From NCBI GenBank assembly GCA_964017235.1, contig OZ024931.1, positions 122,585,530-122,649,529 on the forward strand: DNA of 64,000 nt. The letters are read 5' to 3'. The notes below the pieces were generated by a model that worked only from the letters and a program-made list of their open reading frames with translations, did not search any database and was not told the DNA's origin. Below, piece by piece: positions 12,075 through 21,640 of this stretch. The position numbers were made by a program, and so were the translations under genes. Numbering within the stretch: position 1 is the first letter of the stretch; each line of letters begins with the position of its first letter. The DNA comes from Sabellastarte sp. h YS-2021. Its lineage: Eukaryota; Annelida; Polychaeta; Sabellida; Sabellidae.

Positions 12075-12078
12075 AATT

Positions 12079-12834
12079 CTGTATCACAATGACACAACTT
12101 TATGAAAAGTCTATCAAGCAGGTGATGAGGTCACATTATAGCAAACAGCACATGACACGATAGAAGAATAGTTCAACACATCAATACACCAAGTTGACCA
12201 AAAATGCTGCTGTAATGACTACAACTCCATGTGTTACACTGATGTTTGAAAATGGTAAAGAACATCCATATTTTGTCCATACCAACATATTTCACTCTAA
12301 AGTATATGCCATGCAAGCTTGAATCAGTTGTTTGTCTTTAATGAGAGGATGAGGCAGAATTAAAAGTAAAATATAAAAATATCCTGTTTTTATTGAGAAA
12401 CTATTTTAGAAAAATTTATACAGTGGTCACTTACAAATTGGGAGACATCACCTAAATATGGATTATCCTGAGGTTTAAGGGAAAGTAGGCAGTGTCACCA
12501 TGAAGCTATGATAATTCTATCAATAATATATCTAATAAAGGTGATACTTTGAACAGTAAATGTACTGTGCAAAAATGACATAGCCTGTGTAATTAAATGA
12601 TTCAAAGTCATATACTTAGCAAAAAAAGAAATGCAATACAAATTATAATTTATTTTTACAGTATTTCTTTTTGGTTTAGTATATTTTATTAACCAGTCAA
12701 ACCCATATTTTCTTGAAATAGGGGACAAATACAGATTGGAACATATTTTTTCATATGTGACAGTAACCTATACTTGTGTATTTTAATGACATTCAGGCTT
12801 GTAAAATATTGAACAATATAGTAACAGGCAAATA
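12079..12834. other. Unannotated stretch
   Basis: AT-rich DNA between two repeat elements. No gene or repeat is recognised. Confidence 0.55.
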
Positions 12835-13772
12835 GTGCCCGTGAACGGGCTCTGTGTCAGCTGTGTGTTTTGAGTTTCAGAGTAGAAGTGAAAGCAGAAA
12901 AGGAAACAAAAGTTGTGCCCTGCAAATGGTATTCAGAAGAAAAGTACACAGTTAACTGTAATACATATTTAAACAAAATTCTCTAAATGCAATAGTTTTC
13001 AAGTTACAACTGCTTTACTCAACAGTGAGAATCTCAAAGTAGCTATTGCAGGTCTGCAATATTACTATGTTATATCTGACTTAAAGGTAACTGAATAACA
13101 TATTGTACAAAATTCTCTAAGTGTAATAGTTACAAGTTAGTTACAGTTAATAAAGTTACAACAGATTTTACTCATTAAAGAAGGTACTGAAAAGTCAGAA
13201 AGTAGCTTTTACTCATTTACCTATTGGCAAAGGCTCCCACGTTACTCGACGATGTTGTAGCTATCGAAAAAGTAGCTGAATAACATATTTTAACAAAATT
13301 CTCTCAGTGTAATATTTTCAAGTAATAAGTGGTTCACGATTTCATAAATTTTAATGCTTTAAAAATTATAAAAAAATTCATAAAAAAATAATTAAGAAAG
13401 ATCCAGGCCTGATACTCACACAAGAGAATCTACTTGTGGCTTAGTACATATATGCAAGATAAGAGAGAAATCCCTGCCATAGTGACTGAGAAAATTGTGA
13501 TAAAGTGTAGATATTTTCACACTTTGGGTGGGGGTACCTCACCTGTAATGGCTCTGGGGAACAGACGAACAAACAGATCTGCATGTCTTGAACCATTTTT
13601 CATCTTCGATAGATAAGGTATCTTTTAAAAGAAGCAGCATGTCTCTCAGGGCCTTGTACTTTTGGAGAAGAAGTTGGTCACGAAGACGCAGACACGTAGG
13701 TGTACACCCACGCAGCAGAGTGATGCCATAATATCAGCTGACTGACAAGTCAGCAGACATAACAAGAGGAGA
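12835..13772 (+). mobile_element. Family B hairpin-ended element, copy 1
   Basis: It starts with the near-palindrome GTGCCCGTGAACGGGCTC (12835-12852), followed by AAAGTTGTGCCCTGCAAATGGTATT-type sequence shared with copy 2. It has two to three ~155-bp satellite units and a conserved 3' block containing TACATATATGCAAGATA and AACAGACGAACAAACAGATC. It ends with the hairpin GCTGACT-GACA-AGTCAGC at 13737-13754. No coding capacity. It directly abuts copy 2. Confidence 0.75.
13737..13754 (+). other. 3' hairpin of family B
   Basis: A perfect 7-bp stem GCTGACT / AGTCAGC with a 4-base loop near the element's right end. A related dyad with a longer loop is in copy 3 near 52890-52908. Confidence 0.75.
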
Positions 13773-14043
13773 GTGCCCGTGAACGGGCACTGTGTCAGCT
13801 GACTGAGTGTTTTTGATTTGTGAAGGTGATTAGAGGACAGAATAATTATCAGGAAAAGGGCTGTACAGAAATACAGTAAATGGTAACTGAACAGCAAGTT
13901 CGAAAGAAATTCCGAAGCTGACAGAAGAAAAGGATAAAAAAGTTGTGCCCTGTAAATGGTATTATGAAGGAAAATAACAAGGTAATTGTTTAAGTGTAAA
14001 AAATAAGTTAAAACATATTTAAAGAAATACTACAAATGCAATA

Positions 14044-14630
14044 TCCTCGTTCGACCTTGAAGAAGGGGTCCAAGGTCAAATCTAACCACACAAATACATT
14101 CCCAGCCCATGATTTCCTATGGTTTACCATTCCAAACCTTTAGGACCAATTATAAATGAGTTATAAGCACTTTTAAGCTTGGCTGTCCTCATTTGACCTT
14201 GAAGGAGGGGTCCAAAGGTCAAATCTGACCATACCAAAAGATTCCGAGCCAATGATTTCCTATGGGATGGTTTACCATCCCAAATCTCTGTCACCAATAA
14301 TAAGCGAGTTGTAGGCACTTTCAATTTTCGCTATCCTCATTTGACCTTGAAGGAGGGTTCCAAGGTCAAATCGGACCATATCAACAGATTCACAGCCCAT
14401 GATTTCCTGTCTGTTTACCATCCCAAACCTCTGGGACCAATAATAAGCGAGTTATAAGCACTTTTAAGTTTGGCTATCCTTGTTTGACCTTGAAGGAGGG
14501 GTCATTGAAGGTCAAATCTGACCACACCAAAAGATTCCCACCCCATGATTTCCTACAGGTTGGTTTATCATCCCAAACCTCTAGGATCAATAATAAGGGA
14601 GATATAAGCACTTTTCATGACTGACAAAAA
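14044..14630 (+). repeat. ~150-bp tandem array, 4 units, in family B copy 2
   Basis: Four units each contain TTTGACCTTGAAGGAGGGGT, AAGGTCAAATC.GACCA, CCCATGATTTCCTA and ATAAGCACTTTT. The unit is homologous to family C at 31690-32650 although the surrounding elements differ. Confidence 0.85.
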
Positions 14631-14805
14631 ACACCTGTGGCGGCCATCTTGTTTCTCAAAATGAGGCCAAAAATATTCCCAGACAACATTTTATGGTTAT
14701 TAATATATACTGCAAACTTAAGAAAGCTAGCTATAATATTTTTTTTCATTAGAGCAGTAATGGTGAAATCTCTCTCTACACACTGCGGCTATCCAGTGGA
14801 TACAA

Positions 14806-16260
14806 TGATTTACTCAACAGTGAGAATCTGAAAGTAGCTATTGCTCAGCTATGCCATGACATAGAGGTCTGCAATTTCACTGTGTTATAGCTGACCAAAA
14901 ATTCTGTGAATAACATATTTAACAAATTACTCTAAATGTAATAGTTTTCAAGTTACAACTGATTTACTCAACAGTGAGAACCTCAAAGGAACTATTACTC
15001 AGCTATGCAATGAGCTACATGTCTGAAATTTTACTATGTTATAGCTAACCCAAAAGTAGGTGAACAACATATTTAAGCAAACTACTGTAAATGCAATAGT
15101 TTTCAAGCTACAACTGATTTACTCAATAGTGAGAACCTGAAAATAGCTATTGCTCCGCTATGCCATGAGCTATAGGTCTGTAATTTCACTATGTTATAGC
15201 TGACCCAAAAGTAGCTGAATAACATATTTGCACAAATTTCTGTAAATGCAATAGTTTTCCAATTATAACTGATTTACTCAACAGTGAGAACTTCAAAGTA
15301 GCTATTACTCAGCTATGAAATGAGCCACAGGTCTGAAACTTCACTATGTTATAGCTGACCCCAAAATTGGTGAATAACATATTGAAACAAAATACTCTAA
15401 ATGCAATAGTTTTCAAGTTATAAGTGATTTACTCAACAGTGATAACCTAAAAGTAGCTATTACTCAGCTATGCCATGAGCTACAGGTCTGAAATTATACT
15501 ATGTTATAGCTGGCCCAAAAGTAGCTGAATAACATATTTATACGAAATTCTCTAAATGCAATAGTTTTTAAGTTACAAGTGATTTTACTCATGATGGAAG
15601 TTACTGAAAAGCCCAAAAGTAGCTATTACTCACTTAGCTATTGAGACAGACACCCAACTTACTCACCATATTGTAGCTATGAAAAAAGTAGCTGAATAAC
15701 ATATTTTAACAAAATGCTCTAAATGCAACACTTTTCAAGTTATAAGTGATTTACTCAACAGTGATAACCTAAAAGTAGCTATTACTCAGCTATGCCATGA
15801 GCTACAGGTCTGAAATTTTACTATGTTATAGCTGACCCAAAAGTAGCTGAATAACATATTTATACGAAATTCTCTAAATGCAATAGTTTTCAAGTTATAA
15901 GCGATTTACTCAACAGTGATAACCTAAAAGTAGCTATTACTCAGCTATGCCATGAGCTACAGGTCTGAAATTTCACTATGTTATAGCTGGCCCAAAAGTA
16001 GCTGAATAACATATTTAAATGAAATTCTCTAAATGCAATAGTTTTTAAGTTACAAGTGATTTTACTCATAATGGAAGTTACTGAAAAGCCCAAAAGTAGC
16101 TATTACTCACTTAGCTATTGAGACAGACACCTAACTTACTCACCATATTGTAGCTATGAAAAAAGTAGCTGAACAACATATTTTCACAAAATGCTGTAAA
16201 TGCAACACTTTTGAAGTTATAAGTGATTTAGTGCATGATTTCATGAATTTTAATGCATTA
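14806..16260 (+). repeat. 155-bp tandem array with a higher-order repeat
   Basis: GATTTACTCAACAGTGA recurs at about 14806, 14961, 15116, 15271 and 15426 (period 155 bp). A second unit type with GATTTTACTCAT recurs at 15581 and 16058, 477 bp apart, so three monomers make a higher-order unit. The monomer shares GTAGGTGAAT, CTGCAATA and GGTCTGAAACTTCAC-like blocks with the 133-bp family A monomer. Confidence 0.88.
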
Positions 16261-16626
16261 AAAATTATTAAAAAAATTTATTAAAAAAAAAGTAAGACAG
16301 ATCCAGGTCTCATACTCACACAAGAGAATCTACCTTTGACCTAGTACATATATGCACGATATGAGAGAAATCCCTGCAATAGTCACTGAGAAAATTGTGA
16401 TAAAAAGTTGAAATTTTCACACTTTTGGTGGGGGTACCCCCCCTTGTAATGTCTCTAGCAAACAGACGAACAGACAGATTTGCATGCCTTGAACAATTTT
16501 TCATCCTCGATAGATAAGGTATCTTTAAAAAAAAAACAGCATGTCTCTAGGCCTTGTAGTTTTGGAGAAGAAGTTGTTCACGCGGACGCATACGCGTACA
16601 CCCACGCCGCAGAGTGATGACATAAA

Positions 16627-17148
16627 AAATGGATAATAAAAGTAAAACATTCCTTATTAGACATACGGTATAAAACAAAATGGTGTGGGGACAAAACACT
16701 GGTGGACAAAAAGCCAGTCAAATTTGCAAGAGAGGACTAAATTCTAGCAATTTAGGGGGCAGGGAGGACAAAATTGCGGCCTTATCAAGACACTTGATAT
16801 ACTTTTATTCTTATCTCTTGGATTAACTTGGCGTTTTGTACTGGACTGGAAAAGAAATGTATCACTCATGGAGATGAAAAATATTCATGCATGCATTGGT
16901 GTTATATTACCATCTTGATTTGTGATATTTAATGATGGAGGTCCCTATGTTACATGAATGAATTGGCTCAGCGGTACAATTTTACCAACTCAAGCAAAAG
17001 CATTGTTATATACCTGCCATAATCATATCTCCAGTAATTATTTATTTTCCACTTTTTCATTTAAAAGTGTAGTTTATTGGTTAAATTGTGACTAGGACCA
17101 AATTCAGAAATTCAAATCTTATATGCATAGACATTTAACTTTTTGGGA
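16627..17148. other. 3' flank of the fucosyltransferase gene
   Basis: Unique sequence downstream (on the minus strand) of the fucosyltransferase stop codon. It holds one polyadenylation signal candidate at 17041-17046 and otherwise nothing recognised. Confidence 0.5.
17041..17046 (-). promoter_or_regulatory. Polyadenylation signal candidate AATAAA
   Basis: The plus strand reads TTTATT, so the minus strand reads AATAAA, about 100 bases past the fucosyltransferase stop at 17149. A reasonable transcript end, but such hexamers are frequent in AT-rich DNA. Confidence 0.45.
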
Positions 17149-18384
17149 TTATACTGTCACATTTGCTATATTTTTGTAAAATGTCTTAGGTCTTTCACAG
17201 TCTTTGTTTTTATTCCAAAATAAATCAAGCCTTGCAACAGTTTTTCCTTCGAATTGGTGTCTAGAATGTTTATTTAAATATTCGCATATCTTGCACTCCA
17301 TAGGCTCCCTGTCTGTCACAGTAAACTGCCTCTTCCAGGCAAAAAACTTTTCATATTCTTCTGGATTTCTGTCCAAATATTGCAAGTAGTCAGCAAGACT
17401 TCTGGGTGAAGCAAAATCCCTGACATCGATGTAAGACTTGGGAGGTAACACATCTGAATAGTCAGCTGCACCTAAAACCACTGGTACAACATCAAGTTTC
17501 AGAGTCCTCCACAATTTTTCTGTGATATACTCTTTACAGAGACTGTTTTCAAAGGACAAGTAGAATTTGTAGGTCTTGTTCAGCAACATTAAGCAAGGGT
17601 CCGTGACTCCTCCCAGGTTCAAATTCTTTGGACACTTAAGTTTGCCACACTTGCCATATATATCAACTTTAATATACTTATTGAGTTCTTGAACATATCT
17701 TTCCCGGCGACTCTGCGTATAACAATTACTCACAAACCAAGCCACCAGTTTAGTTTTCTGACTCGATGTCCTCTTTATATTAGTGGACAACATAGGTTTC
17801 TCAACACCTTTCACTTGTCCATGTGGCAAGAAGATATCTGATGACCTTTTGTATGTCAGTGTGATGTTAAAGAATCCATTATATGGACTGTAGCTTTGAA
17901 ACCTATGCATTGGGGACTCAAACATGACAAAAACCCACAGCTGGTGGCTATTCCTGAATTCAGGCAAATTCTTCTTCATTAAGTGTCTCATGGACACTAA
18001 AACTGCATCACTGGAGTTTCGCTCTGATTGGTTTAAAGATGTAAAACAGTTTTTATACATGCATTTTGTAAAAGGTCTACTCCCTAAACCAAACCATGTC
18101 TCATAACTGTAAAATGGAGTGTAATAGAAAATCTTAAACAGACTAGTACGAGTGTTAATTGCATTCAGCCTCTTTTCAATGTATCCTCTGATATCTGGCT
18201 TCTTGAATTCTGTGGATGCTGTTGACATGCTTGTGATAAAGAGAAGTCTGTTCTCATTGAAATAAAGATATAGACACCCACAAACTACTAGTATTACTGC
18301 TACTGTTCCCACTACATTAATCCTATTAAAACATCTATTTTCCACATTCTGATTTTTAAATAAGTTCAGAGACAATAATTCCAT
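17149..18384 (-). CDS. Alpha-1,3-fucosyltransferase, GT10 family
   Basis: A single uninterrupted 411-codon frame. The protein has type II Golgi membrane topology: a short basic cytosolic tail (1-21), one hydrophobic anchor (about 22-42), a stem, then a catalytic domain. Family hallmarks are visible: WFGLG (97-101), FESPMHRF (155-162), YKRSSDIFLPHG (178-189), VAWFVSNC (214-221) and the donor-binding block SFENSLCKEYITEKLW (277-292), then VPVVLG and a C-terminal CKIC pair (364-367). GT10 enzymes transfer fucose from GDP-fucose to GlcNAc in N- or O-glycans (Lewis/core-type fucosylation); the acceptor cannot be told from sequence. Length fits the family (350-430). Possible N-glycosylation sites: N118, N123, N173, N269 and N408. 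The first Met puts the anchor at the usual distance and was kept; Met53 would remove it. No intron is needed, so it is a single-exon gene or an old retrocopy; no flanking poly-A or target duplication was seen. This is the only clear host gene in the window. Confidence 0.93.
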   Translation of the reverse strand: MELLSLNLFKNQNVENRCFNRINVVGTVAVILVVCGCLYLYFNENRLLFITSMSTASTEFKKPDIRGYIEKRLNAINTRTSLFKIFYYTPFYSYETWFGLGSRPFTKCMYKNCFTSLNQSERNSSDAVLVSMRHLMKKNLPEFRNSHQLWVFVMFESPMHRFQSYSPYNGFFNITLTYKRSSDIFLPHGQVKGVEKPMLSTNIKRTSSQKTKLVAWFVSNCYTQSRRERYVQELNKYIKVDIYGKCGKLKCPKNLNLGGVTDPCLMLLNKTYKFYLSFENSLCKEYITEKLWRTLKLDVVPVVLGAADYSDVLPPKSYIDVRDFASPRSLADYLQYLDRNPEEYEKFFAWKRQFTVTDREPMECKICEYLNKHSRHQFEGKTVARLDLFWNKNKDCERPKTFYKNIANVTV

Positions 18385-19966
18385 TCCTTGTGCAAAACAA
18401 ATTGTTAAAATATACTTTCAAGTATATACATATAAATATATATATTTTTCTTTTTCTGTTTATTTTTCTTTTCAAAAGAGTGGATGTAAACAAACAGCTG
18501 TTATTTTCTTGTTATGTTCACAGTTTAGCACAAAGATATCAACAAGGTGTTTATCCTTCGCAGCTCAATTCATTGTCACATTTGACCAACTGGGTTAATT
18601 TGTGCATTTCATTTCCAACTCGGCAAGCTGTAATTATCACCTGGGGCCATCAGTGTCATGCAAATTTTGATTTTGATATGTAAATATATAGACTGTCAAA
18701 TATGAAACAGAGACCTATAAGGCTATAACAGGGGATTTGTTTCTGTATTTGCTACAATTTATGCTACCTGGAAAATGTACATTTTTATGAGACAAAACTA
18801 AATTAAAAGTTAAACGTTCAAACCTGCATGACATTCTCTTTTAATTACTTAAATGTTGTACAAGGCCAAAATCATAACTTCAAAAATGACACATGTAACA
18901 CAGAAAGATATAGATCTTTACTTTTTTTCAGATTGCTGTATAATACATGTGACTGAACGGTACACACCCACCTAATACTAGCTTTCATATCATTGAGTAT
19001 GAAAGTTTTACTTGCTAAGGCAATCGTTAATTTTTTATTGCTGTCCTATTCTGGGAAAATGTATCCACATAAATTACATTTATGAATAATAAAAAAGAAT
19101 CAAGAAGTGCTTGGTCTACAATTTAAAGTTTGATTCAACAACTGTAAATTGCATATGATAGGAGACTTTATGGGGGCAACATAAAACAATATATAAATTT
19201 TCCTCAATATTTTGACATTTCTAAGTAAAAATAGTCTCTGTATCCCAGAGTAGTATCCATCTGCTGTTTACAATACAAAACGGCCCCTAAAATTAACTCA
19301 GATTAACGCCTGGTTCAAAACACACCTGGAGTAGAAAACCAAGTAGGTATTATTAGTACTATTTTTCATTATTTAAATATATAATGGGTCTAAATTAACA
19401 GTTTATGGTTATATTAACAGTTGGCCATTTGATATTTAGAAAGAAAATAACACTCTGGGCAAATTTGCTGCAATATAGTTGCTCATTTGTTTTACTGACG
19501 TTTCATAACACTGATAACACTCACTGGTGACTTCGAACTTTTTCACATATGATTTTTCCCCAGTTTTATGAAAGCCTAATATATTGGCTATATTAGTATC
19601 ACATAATATTGTCACTTCCAAGCATAGTAATATTGCAAAGCAAATTTGAGAAAATTATTGAAATCATTAGACTGATATTCAAAATGCTCTCATTCTACTT
19701 GGAATAATATGTCCTCTATTGTAAAGGATTGTATTCTACTCAAAACATAATGTCCTCTGTTACAACTGTGTTTTTTTACGGTTTAACATTTTGACAAATT
19801 TTCAGGACTGATAATTTTTTCAGCGTTGTTTGGATCCTGTAACACTTTTCTCTACAAAAAAAAGGGAAGCACTAAATACAGTGTGGTTTTGCTCAACTTA
19901 CATAGTGCACATTTTGAAATTATGTCTCATTTTTACTATATATTTTCATGGGATAATAATTTTGAT
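18385..19966. other. Upstream flank of the fucosyltransferase gene, unannotated
   Basis: AT-rich DNA 5' of the gene on the minus strand. TATA-like stretches at 18425-18445 are too generic to call a promoter. No other gene or element is recognised. Confidence 0.5.
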
Positions 19967-20010
19967 ATTGTAAATCTCCTGTTATCACTTGCAAAAAGGA
20001 GATTTACAAT
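19967..20010. other. Perfect 14-bp stem hairpin
   Basis: ATTGTAAATCTCCT (19967-19980) pairs perfectly with AGGAGATTTACAAT (19997-20010) across a 16-base loop. It ends 16 bases before a MITE. Function unknown. Confidence 0.6.
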
Positions 20011-20025
20011 AGAAACTAAATATTA

Positions 20026-20274
20026 CAGTCCAGCCTGCGAAGAGCAACCATGCACTTGGGGGAAATTCCAAAAGTGGTTGCTCTTTGCAGGTGGTTGCAA
20101 AATATATATCTATTAAAAATAACAGTGGTGCCTACTTAAATCAAATACATGGACGTATGAATATTGGGCAAAGTGATTCTTAATGCTCTTCACACGTTCA
20201 AATTAATGTGAAATGACTTGGTGGTTCTCCAGGGTGGTTGCTCCTTGAAGGTGGTTACTCGAGCAGGTTGGACT
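20026..20274. mobile_element. TA-flanked MITE with inner inverted repeats
   Basis: The ends CAGTCCAGCCTGC and GCAGGTTGGACT are imperfect inverted repeats flanked by TA. Inside, GAAGAGCAACCA and TGGTTGCTCTTTGC form a second inverted pair, and GGTGGTTGCTC occurs again near the right end. About 250 bp, no ORF; a mariner/pogo-type non-autonomous element by structure. Confidence 0.55.
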
Positions 20275-20275
20275 A

Positions 20276-21520
20276 TATATAATTTTATAAGCAATACTTC
20301 ATCTTATCAGTCTGACAATTTGCTGCAAAATTAATTTGAACATATACTAAGTTGATAAAAATTATTTTAAAAGTTATAGGAAAGTTTCCCAATTCATGAT
20401 GGATTAATTAGTAGACACTAACTGACTGGTCACCTTTCAACTTTAAAGAGAAAAGTTGTATAAGAACCAGGCTAGGTGAAGGTTACAATAGGTGATGTCA
20501 GAACCTCTTTTTAAAGTGGACTGGTGACCATCTATTTTCAGAGCCACTCAAAGGAGTGTCTCACATAGACTTTCACCAAGTCCTTTCTGTTTTTGTGTAA
20601 TATATGAGTTCTGTATGTCTTTTGGAGAAACAGCCAGCCCTGACAAAATTTGTATTTTCAGAGATTATCCCACTTTACTCCAGAAGGCTGGAGGTATAAT
20701 GAACTCCTGTAAGTTTCCAATTTAAATTTAACTGTTTAAGTCAATGATGGATACCAATACAAAGACTTGGAGGAAGTCTGTTTCTTGCACTGAGCAGCAA
20801 TACTACTGTATCACTTTCCATCACTTTTCCTCACTCAGAGCTATATGGGAGTACTATTATGGCCCAACTTAAACTGACATGGTTAAATATTTTCAGTTGC
20901 ATTAGAACTGAATTAAAAGTATAAAGAAATATGCTGAGAGGTAATGTTACAGGTTGATATGTAAACAGTACATTTCCATGCAGTGAGAACTTTTAAATCA
21001 AATGTGCATTATTAAATTATACAATTCTTTGAACTAATTCTCTCACTTTTCAAAATTTGTATGTCCCTGTTGTTTTATTGTGAAAAATACCTTTCCTTTA
21101 TTTATAAACCTAATAATACCCGACAAACTATTTCTCTCAGTATGGTAAGATGAAAAGGGCTTTATTGGACTCTCTGTAGTGTACTTCGTTCAACTGCAGA
21201 GATATGAAAATCCCCCAATCACAGATTCACATAACATGGTGAATTAACGCCTTCCTGATGAGGTTTAGGATTGTATTTATGTAGTTATTATGAGGGCCAT
21301 TCAAAAATACTAAATTATGCAAGATTTTTATTGGATGGCATTAACCTATATTGACTGTTTCACTGTTAACCTTTGACTAAGTATATCATTACTTCTATAA
21401 GCACTGGAAAATTGATTCCGCATTTCTCAAGTTTTGGCTTTACACAGCTTTGTTTCTATCAGTTATAATGTCAGCAGAAAACAAGGCCGAAAGAGGTTTT
21501 GGTATACTGGCGTGAGCTGC
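20276..21520. other. Unannotated stretch
   Basis: No gene, RNA or repeat is recognised. Confidence 0.5.
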
Positions 21521-21529
21521 AAAGCCATT

Positions 21530-21640
21530 AGAGACTAGAGTAGTGTACTGAGACAGTCACCCATCCAAGTACTAACAGCCCACTGCTACTTAACTTCAGT
21601 GAAAAGACGGGTACTCATCATGCTACGCTACAATTCATGA
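21530..21640 (-). pseudogene. 5S rRNA-derived sequence (pseudogene or 5S-type SINE)
   Basis: Read on the minus strand this has the core of eukaryotic 5S rRNA, including the internal promoter: GAAGTTAAGTAGCAGTGGGC followed by GTTAGTACTTGGATGGGTGA. The 5' segment (GATGAGTACCCGTCTTTTCA) is also 5S-like. The 3' end diverges after the C box. It is not a good functional 5S gene. A 5S-derived SINE or processed 5S copy fits better; no tail or target duplication was confirmed. Confidence 0.75.

Larger units (their letters stand above)
9277..12078 (+). mobile_element. Family A satellite-carrying non-autonomous element, copy 2 (complete)
   Basis: Both ends are set by comparison with the other copies: the shared sequence starts at AACTAGAGGATCGCTCGC (9277) and stops at CGCTTAATT (12078). 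Order: a 5' hairpin GTTTTTGC-ATA-GCAAAAAC (9311-9329), the subterminal repeat AAGCGTCCC (9331-9339), about 1.5 diverged 170-bp units, a 133-bp array (9785-11250), two to three more 170-bp units, a unique tail with a 20-bp palindrome, and the terminal hairpin (12053-12074). There is no ORF. Best match by structure is a Helentron-associated non-autonomous element; the transposase source is not in this window. Confidence 0.82.
13773..16626 (+). mobile_element. Family B hairpin-ended element, copy 2
   Basis: It begins with the 18-base hairpin GTGCCCGTGAACGGGCAC (13773-13790) immediately after the end of copy 1, so the two are head to tail. It carries two different tandem arrays (14044-14630 and 14806-16260) and ends with the conserved family B 3' block (about 16290-16626). 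The terminal GCTGACT hairpin of copy 1 is missing here. The ORF at 16316-16504 reads repeat sequence. Non-coding. Confidence 0.75.

Noticed and set aside
17204..18106. Plus-strand ORFs of ~60 codons within the fucosyltransferase
   Set aside because: Antisense to a 411-codon frame with clear motifs; no independent support.
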